Shown: positions 52,866 to 62,307 of the stretch, piece by piece | How positions within the stretch are numbered: the stretch's first letter is position 1 | Layout: each line of letters opens with the position of its first letter | Assembly: GCF_003289945.1 (NCBI RefSeq) | Contig: NZ_QMBP01000002.1 | Span: 372,001-436,000, forward strand | Source: Mesorhizobium hawassense | Lineage (GTDB): Bacteria; Pseudomonadota; Alphaproteobacteria; Rhizobiales; Rhizobiaceae | Reading direction: 5' to 3' | DNA length: 64,000 bases | Position numbers and translations under genes: made by a program | Notes under the pieces: model-generated | Told to the model about the DNA's origin: nothing | Databases searched by the model: none | The model's input: the letters and a program-made list of their open reading frames with translations, nothing else

Positions 52866-55520
52866 TTGGCCTTTTTCGCCAATATGTTCGCCCGAGTGAA
52901 GGGGGGCGTCTTTTCACCGGCGAGGATTCCGGTGGCGATCGCCGTTGTGGTTATTGCCGTTTGCGCGGTGCTCGCCGACCATCAAAACAAGATCGTTTCG
53001 GATCAGGTCGACCGCGCGGACGTCCTGGCCAAGGTTAATGTCGTTCGCGCCAAGCTCGAAGGGAAGATTAACGGCAACCTTCAGCTGGCAAGAGGATTGG
53101 TCGCAGCGGTGACGACCGAACCCTACATGGGGCAGCAACGTTTCGGTGAGCTTGCCAGCAGACTGTTCAATGAAGAGTCCCAGCTTCGCAATATTGCCGG
53201 CGCGCCCGATCTGGTTATTTCCTTGATGTATCCGATGGCAGGCAACGAGAAAGCAATCGGCCTCGACTACCGCAAGAACGACCAGCAACGTGAGGCGGCG
53301 CTACGCGCGCGCGACGAGCACAAGCTTATCCTCGCCGGTCCTGTCGATCTGGCACAAGGAGGACAGGCCTTCATCGGGCGATTTCCAGTATTCGTTAAAA
53401 GCGCGGGCAACACCGAACGGTTCTGGGGCATTGTTTCCGCGGTCGTCGACGTGCAGCGTCTGTATCAGGCGAGCGGTCTTCTCGACAAGGATCTCGGGAT
53501 TGACATCGCCCTCATCGGCAATGACGCCCTTGGCGCGAAAGGAGCACAGTTCTTCGGTGACGAACGGGTCGTCAAAAGCGATCCTGTAATGACCGACGTT
53601 CTTTTTCCATCAGGCTCCTGGCAAATTGCCGCGATTCCCAAGGGCGGCTGGCCCGCCACGCCCGCCAATGCCGGGCGGCTCCGAGCGATCATGGCGGTAG
53701 CAGCGGCACTGATTTTGATTCCATTCCTGGTGGCGGGCCGTCTGATCAATGAAAGGCAGCGAAATTACTGGGAACTGAATCGGCTGTCGCGACGGCTGGA
53801 GCTTGCTCTGGAGGCGTCGGCCATCGGAGTGTGGGAGCACGACCTCGAAACCAATTATCTTGCATGGGATGATCGCGTTAACGAGATATACGGCAGGGAG
53901 GCTGATGGCAGCCCGCGCGGATATTCGGACTGGGCCGGAGCCATTCATCCGGCCGATCTGCCCCGCGCGCTGGCAGATTTCGACAAAGCCGCGGCCGACC
54001 GCGGCACATATTCATCGGAATACCGGGTCGTCCGTCCGGACGGTGAAATTCGTCATGTCCGATCCAGGGCGATCTTTTACCAAACCGCGAACAATTCGCC
54101 TCGAATGGTCGGCGCGGAATGGGACGTGACGGCGGACGTTTTGCTGAACACCGATCTGGTTCGCGCAAAACAGCTTGCCGACACGAAAAATATGGAACTC
54201 GAAACTGCCAAGGTGCGCATAGAACACATCGCCCTGCACGATTCGTTGACGGACTTGCCCAATCGGCGTTACCTGGACCAGGTTCTGGAGGATTACGCGG
54301 CCAAGGCAAGACTGGGCGGCGGCTATGCGGCACTGCTTCACGTCGATCTGGACCGCTTCAAGCACATCAACGATACACTTGGCCATGCGGCGGGCGACGC
54401 AATGCTGGTGCACGCGTCATCCGTTCTCAAGTCCAATGTCGGCGACCGCGATTTCGTAGCTCGGGTCGGAGGAGACGAGTTCATCGTGCTTTGCACTGTG
54501 CACGGTGATGTCAGTCAGGCAGCTGTGCTCGCTGACCGCATCATCGAGCAGATGCGCAGACCCGTTTACTATCACGGTCACCAGTGCCGTTTTGGTGTCA
54601 GCGTCGGAATCGCGATCGACAATGGTAGCGGTGCCGATGCCAGGCAGTTGCTGGTGAATGCGGATATCGCCCTCTACCGGGCAAAGAGGCGGGGTCGCAA
54701 CCGCCGTGAATTCTTCAGTGGCGAGTTGCAAAGCGAGATCGTCAACACGAAGAGAATTGCCGACGAGATTCTCGCCGGCCTCGAGCGAAACGAATTCGTC
54801 GCATTCTACCAGCCTCAATTTGACGCCAAGACGCACGAGATTGTCGGCGTTGAAGCGCTGGCGCGGTGGAGGCATCCGGACAGAGGTATTCTGGCTCCGG
54901 ACGTGTTTCTGAAGACTGCCGAGGAACTGAACGTCGTCTCAACGATAGACCGCAAAATCCTCCAACAATCGCTTTTGGATTTCGAAGCGTGGTCCGCCGA
55001 CAAGGTCGGCATTCCGCGCGTGTCGGTCAACGTTTCGGCTCGGCGTCTTCAGGATGAGGAACTCCTGAAAAGTTTGCGGGACCTGAACATCAGGTCGGGA
55101 ACCTTTTCCTTTGAGCTCGTCGAGTCGATCTTCCTCGATGACAATGACGATCTGGTCACATGGAATGTCGAGCAGATCAAGCAACTCGGCATCGACATCG
55201 AAATTGACGATTTTGGCACCGGCTATGCGTCGATCGTCAGTTTGCTCAAGTTGCAGCCGCGCCGCCTGAAGATAGATCGCCAGTTGGTGGATCCCATCGT
55301 GAACTCACCCCAGCAAAGGCAAGTCGTTTCCTCGATCATAGAAATCGGCAAATCGCTAGGCATCGAGATCATTGCCGAAGGCGTCGAGACGATGAAGCAC
55401 GCCCGTCTGCTCAAAGGGCTTGGCTGCGACATTCTGCAAGGCTACGCATTCGGGCATGCGATGGATTCCGACGCCCTCAGAAGCTTTGTTCGATCTCGTC
55501 GCTTGCGCGTCGCAAGCTGA
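52866..55520 (+). CDS. CHASE-PAS-GGDEF-EAL membrane protein (c-di-GMP turnover)
   Basis: This protein of 884 residues has a first membrane helix (IPVAIAVVVIAVCAVLADH, about 21-38), a periplasmic CHASE sensor (about 55-240; LEGKINGNLQLARGLVAAV, NIAGAPDLVISLMYP), a second helix (about 278-298), PAS (about 310-430), GGDEF with intact RVGGDEFIV, and EAL with VEALARWRHPD, NVSARRL, IDDFGTGYAS and AEGVET. Both catalytic motifs are present, so it could make and break c-di-GMP. The start is uncertain: TTG 52866 or ATG 52884. Confidence 0.93.
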   Translation: MAFFANMFARVKGGVFSPARIPVAIAVVVIAVCAVLADHQNKIVSDQVDRADVLAKVNVVRAKLEGKINGNLQLARGLVAAVTTEPYMGQQRFGELASRLFNEESQLRNIAGAPDLVISLMYPMAGNEKAIGLDYRKNDQQREAALRARDEHKLILAGPVDLAQGGQAFIGRFPVFVKSAGNTERFWGIVSAVVDVQRLYQASGLLDKDLGIDIALIGNDALGAKGAQFFGDERVVKSDPVMTDVLFPSGSWQIAAIPKGGWPATPANAGRLRAIMAVAAALILIPFLVAGRLINERQRNYWELNRLSRRLELALEASAIGVWEHDLETNYLAWDDRVNEIYGREADGSPRGYSDWAGAIHPADLPRALADFDKAAADRGTYSSEYRVVRPDGEIRHVRSRAIFYQTANNSPRMVGAEWDVTADVLLNTDLVRAKQLADTKNMELETAKVRIEHIALHDSLTDLPNRRYLDQVLEDYAAKARLGGGYAALLHVDLDRFKHINDTLGHAAGDAMLVHASSVLKSNVGDRDFVARVGGDEFIVLCTVHGDVSQAAVLADRIIEQMRRPVYYHGHQCRFGVSVGIAIDNGSGADARQLLVNADIALYRAKRRGRNRREFFSGELQSEIVNTKRIADEILAGLERNEFVAFYQPQFDAKTHEIVGVEALARWRHPDRGILAPDVFLKTAEELNVVSTIDRKILQQSLLDFEAWSADKVGIPRVSVNVSARRLQDEELLKSLRDLNIRSGTFSFELVESIFLDDNDDLVTWNVEQIKQLGIDIEIDDFGTGYASIVSLLKLQPRRLKIDRQLVDPIVNSPQQRQVVSSIIEIGKSLGIEIIAEGVETMKHARLLKGLGCDILQGYAFGHAMDSDALRSFVRSRRLRVAS

Positions 55521-55566
55521 TCACCGATCCGAAATCGCATGCAGTCCGGCAAGGCATCGCTTTGCC

Positions 55567-56751
55567 TCAGCGAAACCTCGCTGCCGTCCACGCTCCGCTC
55601 GCCGCGTTCGACTCCACCGCCGCGGCCACGAACTTCACGCCGCGCGCGCCATCGACGACATCGGGCACCTGTGCCGCGCGCCCCGCATCGACCGTTCCGC
55701 CCGAGCGATGCGCGCGAATAATGTCCGCCGCGTCGCGGTAGAAATTGGCGAAGGCTTCGATGTAGCCTTCCGGATGCGCCGCCGGCATACGCGAGACACG
55801 CCGGGCTTCCGCCGTCGAGCCATGGCCACCGCGCACCAGCGTGCGCGTTTCCTCGCCATAGGGCGAGAAGCGCAGTTCCTCCGGGCGCGATCCAAACCAT
55901 TCGAGCCCGGCCTTCTCGCCATAGATGCGCACCGAAAGGTCGTTGTAGTGGCCGGGCGAGGTCTGGCTGGCGAGGATGGTGCCGCGCGCCCCGCCCGTCC
56001 AGCGCAGCAGCACATGCGCGTTGTCGTCGAGCCGCCGCCCAGGCACCGCGGTGAACAGGTCGGCTGAAACCGCCTCGGCCTCGAAACCGGAAATGAAACT
56101 CGCCAGGTTGAAGGCATGCACGCCGATATCGGCAAGTACGGCCGATTGGCCGGCGCGCGCCGGATCGGTGCGCCATTCCGCCTGCTTCTGGCCCTCGGCG
56201 TCGATCGCCTTGGTCAGCCAGTCCTGGATATAGGCGCCGTGCACGGAGACGATGCGGCCGAGTTCACCCGCCGCCACCATTTCGCGCGCCTGGCGGACCA
56301 TCGCGTAACCGGTGTTGTTGAGCGTGACGACGAAGCGGCGCTTCTTGGCTTTGGTCAGCGCCACCAGCGCCTCGGCCTCGCCGAGCGTCGTCGACAGCGG
56401 CTTGTCGCAGATCACGTCTATGCCGGCCTCGAGGAAAGCGGTCGCGATCGGCGCGTGCAGATGGTTGGGCGTTACGATGACCACCGCCTCGATGCCGTCC
56501 GGCCGCGCTGCTTCGGCTTTCGCCATGGCGTGGTAGTCGGCATAGCTGCGCTCGGGCGCGATGCCGATCTCGGCGGCCGAGGCCGCGGCATTGTCCGGAT
56601 CGGAGGACAGCACGCCGGCGACCAGCTCGATCTGGTCGTCGAGCCGCATGGCCAGCCGGTGCACGGCGCCGATGAAGGCATTGCGGCCGCCGCCGACCAT
56701 TCCGACCCGCAGGCGTTGGCGCGTGGTTCCGTCCGCGGTTGCATAGACCAT
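55567..56751 (-). CDS. Gfo/Idh/MocA family NAD(P)-dependent oxidoreductase
   Basis: This protein of 394 residues has the family's Rossmann domain (RVGMVGGGRNAFIGAVHRLAM), the DKPLSTTLGEAEAL motif with the catalytic Lys of the EKP-like signature (here DKP), and the C-terminal alpha/beta domain. Members oxidise or isomerise sugars and inositols. ATG 56751 follows GGGAGGA. It is divergent from the RpiR regulator and belongs to the carbohydrate locus that continues on the plus strand. Confidence 0.92.
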   Translation of the reverse strand: MVYATADGTTRQRLRVGMVGGGRNAFIGAVHRLAMRLDDQIELVAGVLSSDPDNAAASAAEIGIAPERSYADYHAMAKAEAARPDGIEAVVIVTPNHLHAPIATAFLEAGIDVICDKPLSTTLGEAEALVALTKAKKRRFVVTLNNTGYAMVRQAREMVAAGELGRIVSVHGAYIQDWLTKAIDAEGQKQAEWRTDPARAGQSAVLADIGVHAFNLASFISGFEAEAVSADLFTAVPGRRLDDNAHVLLRWTGGARGTILASQTSPGHYNDLSVRIYGEKAGLEWFGSRPEELRFSPYGEETRTLVRGGHGSTAEARRVSRMPAAHPEGYIEAFANFYRDAADIIRAHRSGGTVDAGRAAQVPDVVDGARGVKFVAAAVESNAASGAWTAARFR

Positions 56752-56825
56752 GATTGAGATTATCCTCCCGATAGCAACGGTGTGGCGCGGACCATAGGCA
56801 GTCCACCAACGTTTTTCGAATGATA

Positions 56826-56851
56826 TTTCTATTTTTTGTTTTGTAAAACAA
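56826..56851. promoter_or_regulatory. Predicted RpiR operator between the divergent genes
   Basis: The minus strand reads AAAAAATAGAAA (56837-56826). The same 12-mer occurs on the plus strand at 57883-57894 in front of the SDR gene. Overlapping it is a palindrome, TTGTTTT (56836-56842), GT, AAAACAA (56845-56851). Together these are likely sites of the local RpiR protein. Confidence 0.6.
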
Positions 56852-56942
56852 TCGTGCCGCGCTAGCGTTTCTCGTGGCCCAATTGATGGGCCGCATCCGG
56901 AGGGAGGGTTCGGGTGTCTCAAGTCGCCTTTGGGTACGTCGT

Positions 56943-57842
56943 ATGAGCGGGCATCGCCGGGCGGCCAACGAACCGTCTGCGAACAGCCTGGAGACGGTGG
57001 CGAGAAAGCGGAGCCGTTCATTGGCGGCACTTGGCTACACCAAACCACAAACCTACGAGGAATTGCGGGCGGTGCTTTCGTCGGGCACCGTGCATTTCCC
57101 GAAGCGGCTTCGCCAGGTCGCGATCTTCCTCTGGCAGCACCCGAGCGAAGTGGCGCTGGGCACGATCGCGCAGGTGGCCGACCAGGCCGGCGTGCAGCCC
57201 TCGACCCTGGTGCGCTTCGCGCAGATTTTCGGCTATTCCGGCTTTTCCGATTTCCAGGCCTTGTTCAAGGACCGCATGAAAGGCTCCTGGCCGGACCCGC
57301 AAGGCAGCCAGGAGAAGGCCCCGGAGCCGAACGCGAACCTGCATTTTCTCAACGGCATGGTCGGTGCCTGCCAAGCCTCGCTCGGCCGCATCGGCACCGG
57401 GTTCGACGTCGACAGTTTCGAGACGATGATCGACCATCTGGCGGCGGCGGAGCTGATCTATGTCATTGGCAGCAAGCGCGCCTTCCCCGTCACCACCTAT
57501 CTGTCGCTGACGCTCTCGCAGCAGGGCGTGCGCAACGTGCTGGTCGACAATGTCGGCTCGACCGCGCTCGACCAGGTCGGCTGCATCACGCCGCGCGACG
57601 CGGTGCTCGCCGTCTCCTTCAGCCCCTACAATTCGATCACGCCCGACCTCGTCGCCGTCGCGCATGAGCGCAGGGCGCGCATCGTCACCATCACCGACAG
57701 CACCTTTTCGCCGCTGGTAAAACTCTCCGACACCTGGCTGGAAGTGGTCGAGCAGGATTTTGGCGGTTTCCGCTCGCTTGCCGCCTCGCTTGCCGTCGGC
57801 ATGGCCTTGGTCCACGGCGTCGTCGCGCAGCGGACAGGCTGA
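56943..57842 (+). CDS. MurR/RpiR family transcriptional regulator
   Basis: This protein of about 299 residues has an RpiR helix-turn-helix (ALGTIAQVADQAGVQPSTLVRFAQIFGYSGFSDFQALFKDRM) and a SIS domain (AAELIYVIGSKRAFPVTTYLSLTLSQQGVRNVL, AVSFSPYNSITPDLVAVAHERRARIVTITD). ATG 56943 is chosen; the frame opens at 56874. Flanked by its likely targets on both sides, it probably controls the oxidoreductase and the SDR-to-ABC operon. Confidence 0.9.
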   Translation: MSGHRRAANEPSANSLETVARKRSRSLAALGYTKPQTYEELRAVLSSGTVHFPKRLRQVAIFLWQHPSEVALGTIAQVADQAGVQPSTLVRFAQIFGYSGFSDFQALFKDRMKGSWPDPQGSQEKAPEPNANLHFLNGMVGACQASLGRIGTGFDVDSFETMIDHLAAAELIYVIGSKRAFPVTTYLSLTLSQQGVRNVLVDNVGSTALDQVGCITPRDAVLAVSFSPYNSITPDLVAVAHERRARIVTITDSTFSPLVKLSDTWLEVVEQDFGGFRSLAASLAVGMALVHGVVAQRTG

Positions 57843-57882
57843 CCGGCGCGGTTGACTATCGGGAACTATCGTTCCATATTTG

Positions 57883-57894
57883 AAAAAATAGAAA
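57883..57894 (+). promoter_or_regulatory. Second copy of the AAAAAATAGAAA site
   Basis: Exact 12-bp match to the site at 56826-56837 (opposite orientation). It lies in the 71-bp gap between the RpiR stop and the SDR start, 19 bp before ATG 57914. GTTCC copies flank it on both sides (57871-57875 and 57899-57903). Confidence 0.6.
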
Positions 57895-57913
57895 CTTTGT
57901 TCCGGGAGGAGGA

Positions 57914-58696
57914 ATGGAGGTTCGTCTCGACGGCAGGATCGTGCTGGTCACCGGCGCGACGCAAGGCATCGGCCGGGCGGTCGCCGAGGCGCTTGCGCGC
58001 TCGGGCGCCGCCGGACTGCTGATCACCGGCCGGGACCGGAAGCGCGGCGATGCGGTCGCCGCCGAGCTCTCGACTATCGGCACCGCCACCGTCTTCGCTG
58101 CCGCCGATCTCGCCGATCCCGAAGCCCCGGCGCGGCTGGCTGGGGCCTGCATCGAACGCTTCGGCCGCATCGACGGCCTGGTCAACGCAGCCGGCCTGAC
58201 CGATCGCGCCTCCTTCGTCGATGCCACGCTCGACGATTGGTCGTCGCTGTTTGCGGTCAACGCGCGCGCGCCCTTCTTCCTGATGCAGGCGGCGATCGCC
58301 GACATGAAGAGGCACGGCCAGGGCGGCGCGATCGTCAACATCCTGTCGATCAACGCGCATTGCGGCTCGCCGGAGCTTGCCGTCTATTCCGCCACCAAGG
58401 GCGCGCTGGCAACGTTGACCAAGAACGCCGCCAACGCCCATCGCTTCGACCGCATCCGCGTCAACGGCATCAATGTCGGCTGGACCGACACCCCGGCCGA
58501 ACGCGTCATGCAGGCCGAGACGCTCGGCCAGGGTCCGGGCTGGCTCGACGCGGCCAATGCCACGCAGCCGTTTGGCCGGCTGTTCTCCGTAACCGACATA
58601 GCCAACCTCGCCGTCTTCCTGCTCTCCGACGCGGCGGGCCCGATGACCGGCACGCTGGTCGACCAGGAGCAATGGGTGATCGGAGCCAACCGGTGA
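57914..58696 (+). CDS. Short-chain dehydrogenase/reductase, polyol/sugar type
   Basis: This protein of 260 residues is a classical SDR: TGATQGIGRAVAEALARSGAAG, VNAAGLTDR, catalytic Ser in NILSINAHCG, YSATKGALATLTKNAA and NVGWTDTP. A strong GGGAGGAGG precedes ATG 57914. It opens the plus-strand operon and overlaps the next dehydrogenase gene by 4 bp (GTGA), which suggests two successive oxidations of one sugar or polyol. Confidence 0.9.
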   Translation: MEVRLDGRIVLVTGATQGIGRAVAEALARSGAAGLLITGRDRKRGDAVAAELSTIGTATVFAAADLADPEAPARLAGACIERFGRIDGLVNAAGLTDRASFVDATLDDWSSLFAVNARAPFFLMQAAIADMKRHGQGGAIVNILSINAHCGSPELAVYSATKGALATLTKNAANAHRFDRIRVNGINVGWTDTPAERVMQAETLGQGPGWLDAANATQPFGRLFSVTDIANLAVFLLSDAAGPMTGTLVDQEQWVIGANR

Positions 58697-60219
58697 GCCC
58701 CGAGAAGCTCAGCCCCGCTTTGCTCCGCCGCCTGCAGTCCGCGGTCCGCAAGCCGGCCTATGATCGTGCAGCGCTCAAACCCGGCATTGCCCATATCGGC
58801 GTCGGCGCCTTTCATCGTTGCCATCAGGCCGAATACACAGACGACCTCCTGGCAGATCAATTCGACCGCTGGGGGCTGGTCGGCATCAACATAAGGCCGC
58901 CTTTGCTTGGCCGGTCGCTCGGCCGGCAGGACGGCCTCTACACACGGCTCATTCGCCAGAACGACGAGGTCGAAGCGCGCATCATCGGCAGCATCGTGCG
59001 CGTCGTCGACAGCCAGGAAAGTGCCGAGCCGGCGCTGGACGTGCTCGCTTCGCCCGACATCGAGACGATCACCATGACGGTGACGGAGAAAGGCTATTGC
59101 CACATCCCGTCGAGCGGCGCGCTCGACCTCGACAATCCCGACGTCGTCCACGATCTCGCCAATCCCGAAACGCCGCGCGGCGTGCCCGGCATTCTGGCAC
59201 GGGCGCTGGAACTGCGTATGGCCTCGCATGGCCGGCCGGTGACGCTGCTGTCCTGCGACAACATCCCGGCCAACGGCATCATCCTCGGCAATGTCGTGCG
59301 GAAACTCGCCGAATGGCGCGGCGGGAAACTGGCCGACTGGATCGAAGCCAATGTCGCCTTCCCCTCGGCCATGGTCGACCGAATCGCGCCGGCGACGACC
59401 GCGGCCGACATCGAGACGGTCGAGCAGCGTTTCGGCTATCATGACGGCGCCGTCGTCGTCGGCGAGCGTTTCCGCCAATGGGTGATCGAGAACCGTTTTG
59501 CCGGCCGCGTGCCGCGCTGGGATCGCGTCGGCGCCAGTTTCGTCGACGACGTGACGCCATTCGAGCATCTCAAGATGAGGGTGCTGAACGGCGCCCAGAC
59601 GACGCTCAGCTATCTCGGCGTTCTGGCAGGCTTCGAGCACACGTCGGACGCTATTTGCGACCCGTTTCTGGCAGGCTTTGTCCGCCGGATGCTGAGCGAG
59701 GAAACGCTGCCGACGCTGGTGCCGGTGTCCGACATTTCGCCGGCGGCCTATGTCGAGCAGAGCCTGTCGCGCCTCGCCAATACGGCTATCCGCCACCGCA
59801 ACCACCAGATCGCCACCGACGGCTCGCAGAAGATCGTGCAGCGCCTGCTGAACCCGATCCGCGACCGCCTGGCGAAAGGCGGAAGCATCCGGCTTCTCTC
59901 GGTGCCTGTGGCCGGCTGGATGGCCTATCTGATCAAGGCGTCCGCGCGGTTCGGCCGTGCCTGGCAGGGATCCGACCCCTTTGCGGAGAAAATTGCGGCG
60001 ATTGCCGACCGCATCGGTTCGGACAGCCAGGCACTCGCCGATGCGATCCTCGCCATCGACGCCATCTTCGATCCACAACTGGCCGCCAACGCCATATTCC
60101 GCGCGCATGTCGTCGCCGGCCTCGACGGCCTGCTCTCGAATGATCCGATGGGCTTTGTCAGACAAGTCTGTTCTGGGCCAACAGATGCGCGGTTGAAGCA
60201 GCCGGCTCGATCTGCATAG
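58693..60219 (+). CDS. Mannitol dehydrogenase / fructuronate reductase family protein
   Basis: This protein of 508 residues is a long-chain polyol dehydrogenase: IAHIGVGAFHRCHQAEYTDDLL N-terminal Rossmann motif, TMTVTEKGYC, LSCDNIPANG, the catalytic region KMRVLNGAQTTLSYLGVLAGFEH (Lys of the K-x4-N-x2-H-like motif, here with Gln-Thr after Ala) and RLLNPIRDRLAKGG. Members include mannitol 2-dehydrogenase and fructuronate or tagaturonate reductases. GTG 58693 is set by the GTGA overlap; the frame is open further upstream without similarity. Confidence 0.9.
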   Translation: MSPEKLSPALLRRLQSAVRKPAYDRAALKPGIAHIGVGAFHRCHQAEYTDDLLADQFDRWGLVGINIRPPLLGRSLGRQDGLYTRLIRQNDEVEARIIGSIVRVVDSQESAEPALDVLASPDIETITMTVTEKGYCHIPSSGALDLDNPDVVHDLANPETPRGVPGILARALELRMASHGRPVTLLSCDNIPANGIILGNVVRKLAEWRGGKLADWIEANVAFPSAMVDRIAPATTAADIETVEQRFGYHDGAVVVGERFRQWVIENRFAGRVPRWDRVGASFVDDVTPFEHLKMRVLNGAQTTLSYLGVLAGFEHTSDAICDPFLAGFVRRMLSEETLPTLVPVSDISPAAYVEQSLSRLANTAIRHRNHQIATDGSQKIVQRLLNPIRDRLAKGGSIRLLSVPVAGWMAYLIKASARFGRAWQGSDPFAEKIAAIADRIGSDSQALADAILAIDAIFDPQLAANAIFRAHVVAGLDGLLSNDPMGFVRQVCSGPTDARLKQPARSA

Positions 60220-60237
60220 TTATGTATGGGAGGCGTC

Positions 60238-61149
60238 ATGAAACTTGGACTGCTCACGGCACCATTTCCGGATACTGCCCTCGGCGAGGTTGCCAACTGG
60301 GCGCGCTCGGCCGGTTTCGAGGCGCTGGAAATCGCCTGCTGGCCGAAGACTTCCGGTTCCAGTCGCCGCTATGCCGGCACCAGCCACATCGACGTGGACA
60401 TCCCGGCCGCGCAGGCGAAGGACATCGCCACCGAGCTTGCCGGCAAGGGCCTGACAATCTCCGGCCTCGGCTTTTACCCCAATCCCCTGCATCCCGATCA
60501 GGCGAATCGCCAGGCGGTGATCGACCATCTGAAGAAGGTGATCGTGCTGGCAAGCCGCATGGGGGTGACGCTGGTCAACACCTTTTGCGGCGGCGACGCC
60601 TCGAAGACGGTCGACGCCAATTGGGAAGATGCGCAGAAAGTCTGGCCGGCGATCATCGCCCATGCGCGCGAGCATGGCGTGAAACTCGCCTTCGAGAATT
60701 GCCCGATGATCTTCAGCTATGACGAATGGCCGGGCGGGCACAACATCGCCTACTCGCCCTATGTCTGGCGCCGCATCCTCGAGGCCTGGGGCGGCGACGT
60801 CGGCATGAACTTCGATCCCTCGCACCTCGTCTGGCAAATGATCGACAAGGAGCGCTTCATCCGCGAGTTCGGCGCAAACATGCTGCATGTGCATGCCAAG
60901 GACCTGATGATTGATCATGATGGTTTGTACGAGCGCGGAATTCTTTCGGCCGGCATAGGCTGGCAGGTGCCGCGCATGCCGGGACTTGGGGATATCGATT
61001 GGAGCAGGATTTTTTCGGGCCTCTACCGGGCCGGATATGACGGGCCGGTCATCATCGAGCATGAGGACCGGCGCTTCGAGGGAACGGATGAAAAGGTCAA
61101 GCGCGGCTTCCTGCTTGCCCGCGACGTGCTGCGCCCCTTCATCAAATGA
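60238..61149 (+). CDS. Sugar phosphate isomerase/epimerase (AP endonuclease 2-like TIM barrel)
   Basis: This TIM-barrel protein of 303 residues belongs to the xylose-isomerase-like family. The metal ligands are visible in LAFENCPM (Glu), MNFDPSHLVWQ (Asp and His), MLHVHAKDL (His) and VIIEHED (Glu). Related enzymes act on inositols, tagatose or keto-sugars. GGGAGG precedes ATG 60238, 18 bp after the dehydrogenase stop. With the oxidoreductases it forms the catabolic part of the locus. Confidence 0.9.
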   Translation: MKLGLLTAPFPDTALGEVANWARSAGFEALEIACWPKTSGSSRRYAGTSHIDVDIPAAQAKDIATELAGKGLTISGLGFYPNPLHPDQANRQAVIDHLKKVIVLASRMGVTLVNTFCGGDASKTVDANWEDAQKVWPAIIAHAREHGVKLAFENCPMIFSYDEWPGGHNIAYSPYVWRRILEAWGGDVGMNFDPSHLVWQMIDKERFIREFGANMLHVHAKDLMIDHDGLYERGILSAGIGWQVPRMPGLGDIDWSRIFSGLYRAGYDGPVIIEHEDRRFEGTDEKVKRGFLLARDVLRPFIK

Positions 61150-61218
61150 CTAAGCTTGGCGCCGACCGCGTCGGCGCCCTGGAACTGAACTGAAAAATCA
61201 ATGTGGAGGAGTACAGAC

Positions 61219-62253
61219 ATGAACAAACATCTGACCGTGGCCTCGCTTCTTGCCGGCGCTGCCCTGCTTGCCTCGGTGGGCGTCTCGGCCGCCGCCGGCA
61301 AATACACGATCGGCATTTCCAACACCGTGCAGGGCAATGGCTGGCGCGAGGAGATGATCTGCGCCATGAAGGCGCAGGCGCTCGCTTCCGGCGAGGTGGC
61401 GAAGCTCAACATCGCCCACCGCAACACCGACGCCGCCGGCCAGCTCGAGGACATCCGCAACCTGATCAGCGCCAAGGTCGACGCCATCGTCGTCAACCCG
61501 GCCGATCCCGCCGGCATCAAGGCCGGCCTCGAGGAAGCCACGAAGGCCGGTATTGTCGTCGTCGCCGTCGACCAGGCGGTGACCGAGCCCTCCGCCTACA
61601 TCATCTCCAACAACCAGGAACAGTACGCCTATCTCGGTGCCAAGTGGCTGTTCCAGCAGATGGGCGGCAAAGGCGAGGTATTCTACATGCGCGGCGCCGC
61701 CGGCGCTTCGGCCGACAGCGATCGCGACAAAGGCTTCAAGAAGGCGCTGGCCGAATTTCCCGACGTGAAGGTCGCGCAGGAAGTCTTCACCGGCTGGCAG
61801 CAGGACCAGGCCAAGCAGCAGATCCTCTCCTTCCTCGCCACCGGCACGCCGATCAACGGCATCTGGACCTCCGGCATCGACAACGTCATCGTCGACGCGC
61901 TGGTCGAGCAGCAGGCGCCCATGGTGCCGGTCGTCGGCGCCGACAATGCCGGCTTCGTCGGCCAGCTGAACACGGTCAAGGGTCTGGTCGGCGCTGCCGT
62001 CACCAACCCCGGCTCGATCGGCGGTGCCGGCGTGACGCTCGCTTTGCAGATCCTCGACGGCAAGAAGCCGGCGCAGCAGACCGTGCTGGTCAATCCGGAA
62101 CTCTGGGAAAACGCCACCGACGCAGGCAAGGCCAAGCTGAAGTCCGCCGCCGATCCGTCGCTCAGCCCCGAATGGCCGGTCTCGATCTCGATCCCGGACT
62201 GGACCACCTACACCAAGGACCAGATCGTCGCCTGCAAGGGGCCGGGCGAATAA
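61219..62253 (+). CDS. CUT2 sugar ABC transporter substrate-binding protein
   Basis: This protein of 344 residues has a signal peptide (cleavage after VSAAA) and the RbsB-like fold: YTIGISNTVQGNGWREEMICAMKAQA, VDAIVVNPADPAG, VDQAVTEPSAYIISNNQEQYAYLGAKWL. It should bind a sugar or polyol in the periplasm. TGGAGGA precedes ATG 61219. It is 69 bp after the isomerase and is followed by the ATPase and permease genes. Confidence 0.94.
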   Translation: MNKHLTVASLLAGAALLASVGVSAAAGKYTIGISNTVQGNGWREEMICAMKAQALASGEVAKLNIAHRNTDAAGQLEDIRNLISAKVDAIVVNPADPAGIKAGLEEATKAGIVVVAVDQAVTEPSAYIISNNQEQYAYLGAKWLFQQMGGKGEVFYMRGAAGASADSDRDKGFKKALAEFPDVKVAQEVFTGWQQDQAKQQILSFLATGTPINGIWTSGIDNVIVDALVEQQAPMVPVVGADNAGFVGQLNTVKGLVGAAVTNPGSIGGAGVTLALQILDGKKPAQQTVLVNPELWENATDAGKAKLKSAADPSLSPEWPVSISIPDWTTYTKDQIVACKGPGE

Positions 62254-62307
62254 CCACACCATTGACTTCAACCGCGAGGACGGCAGGTATCAAACCTGCC
62301 GTCCTCG

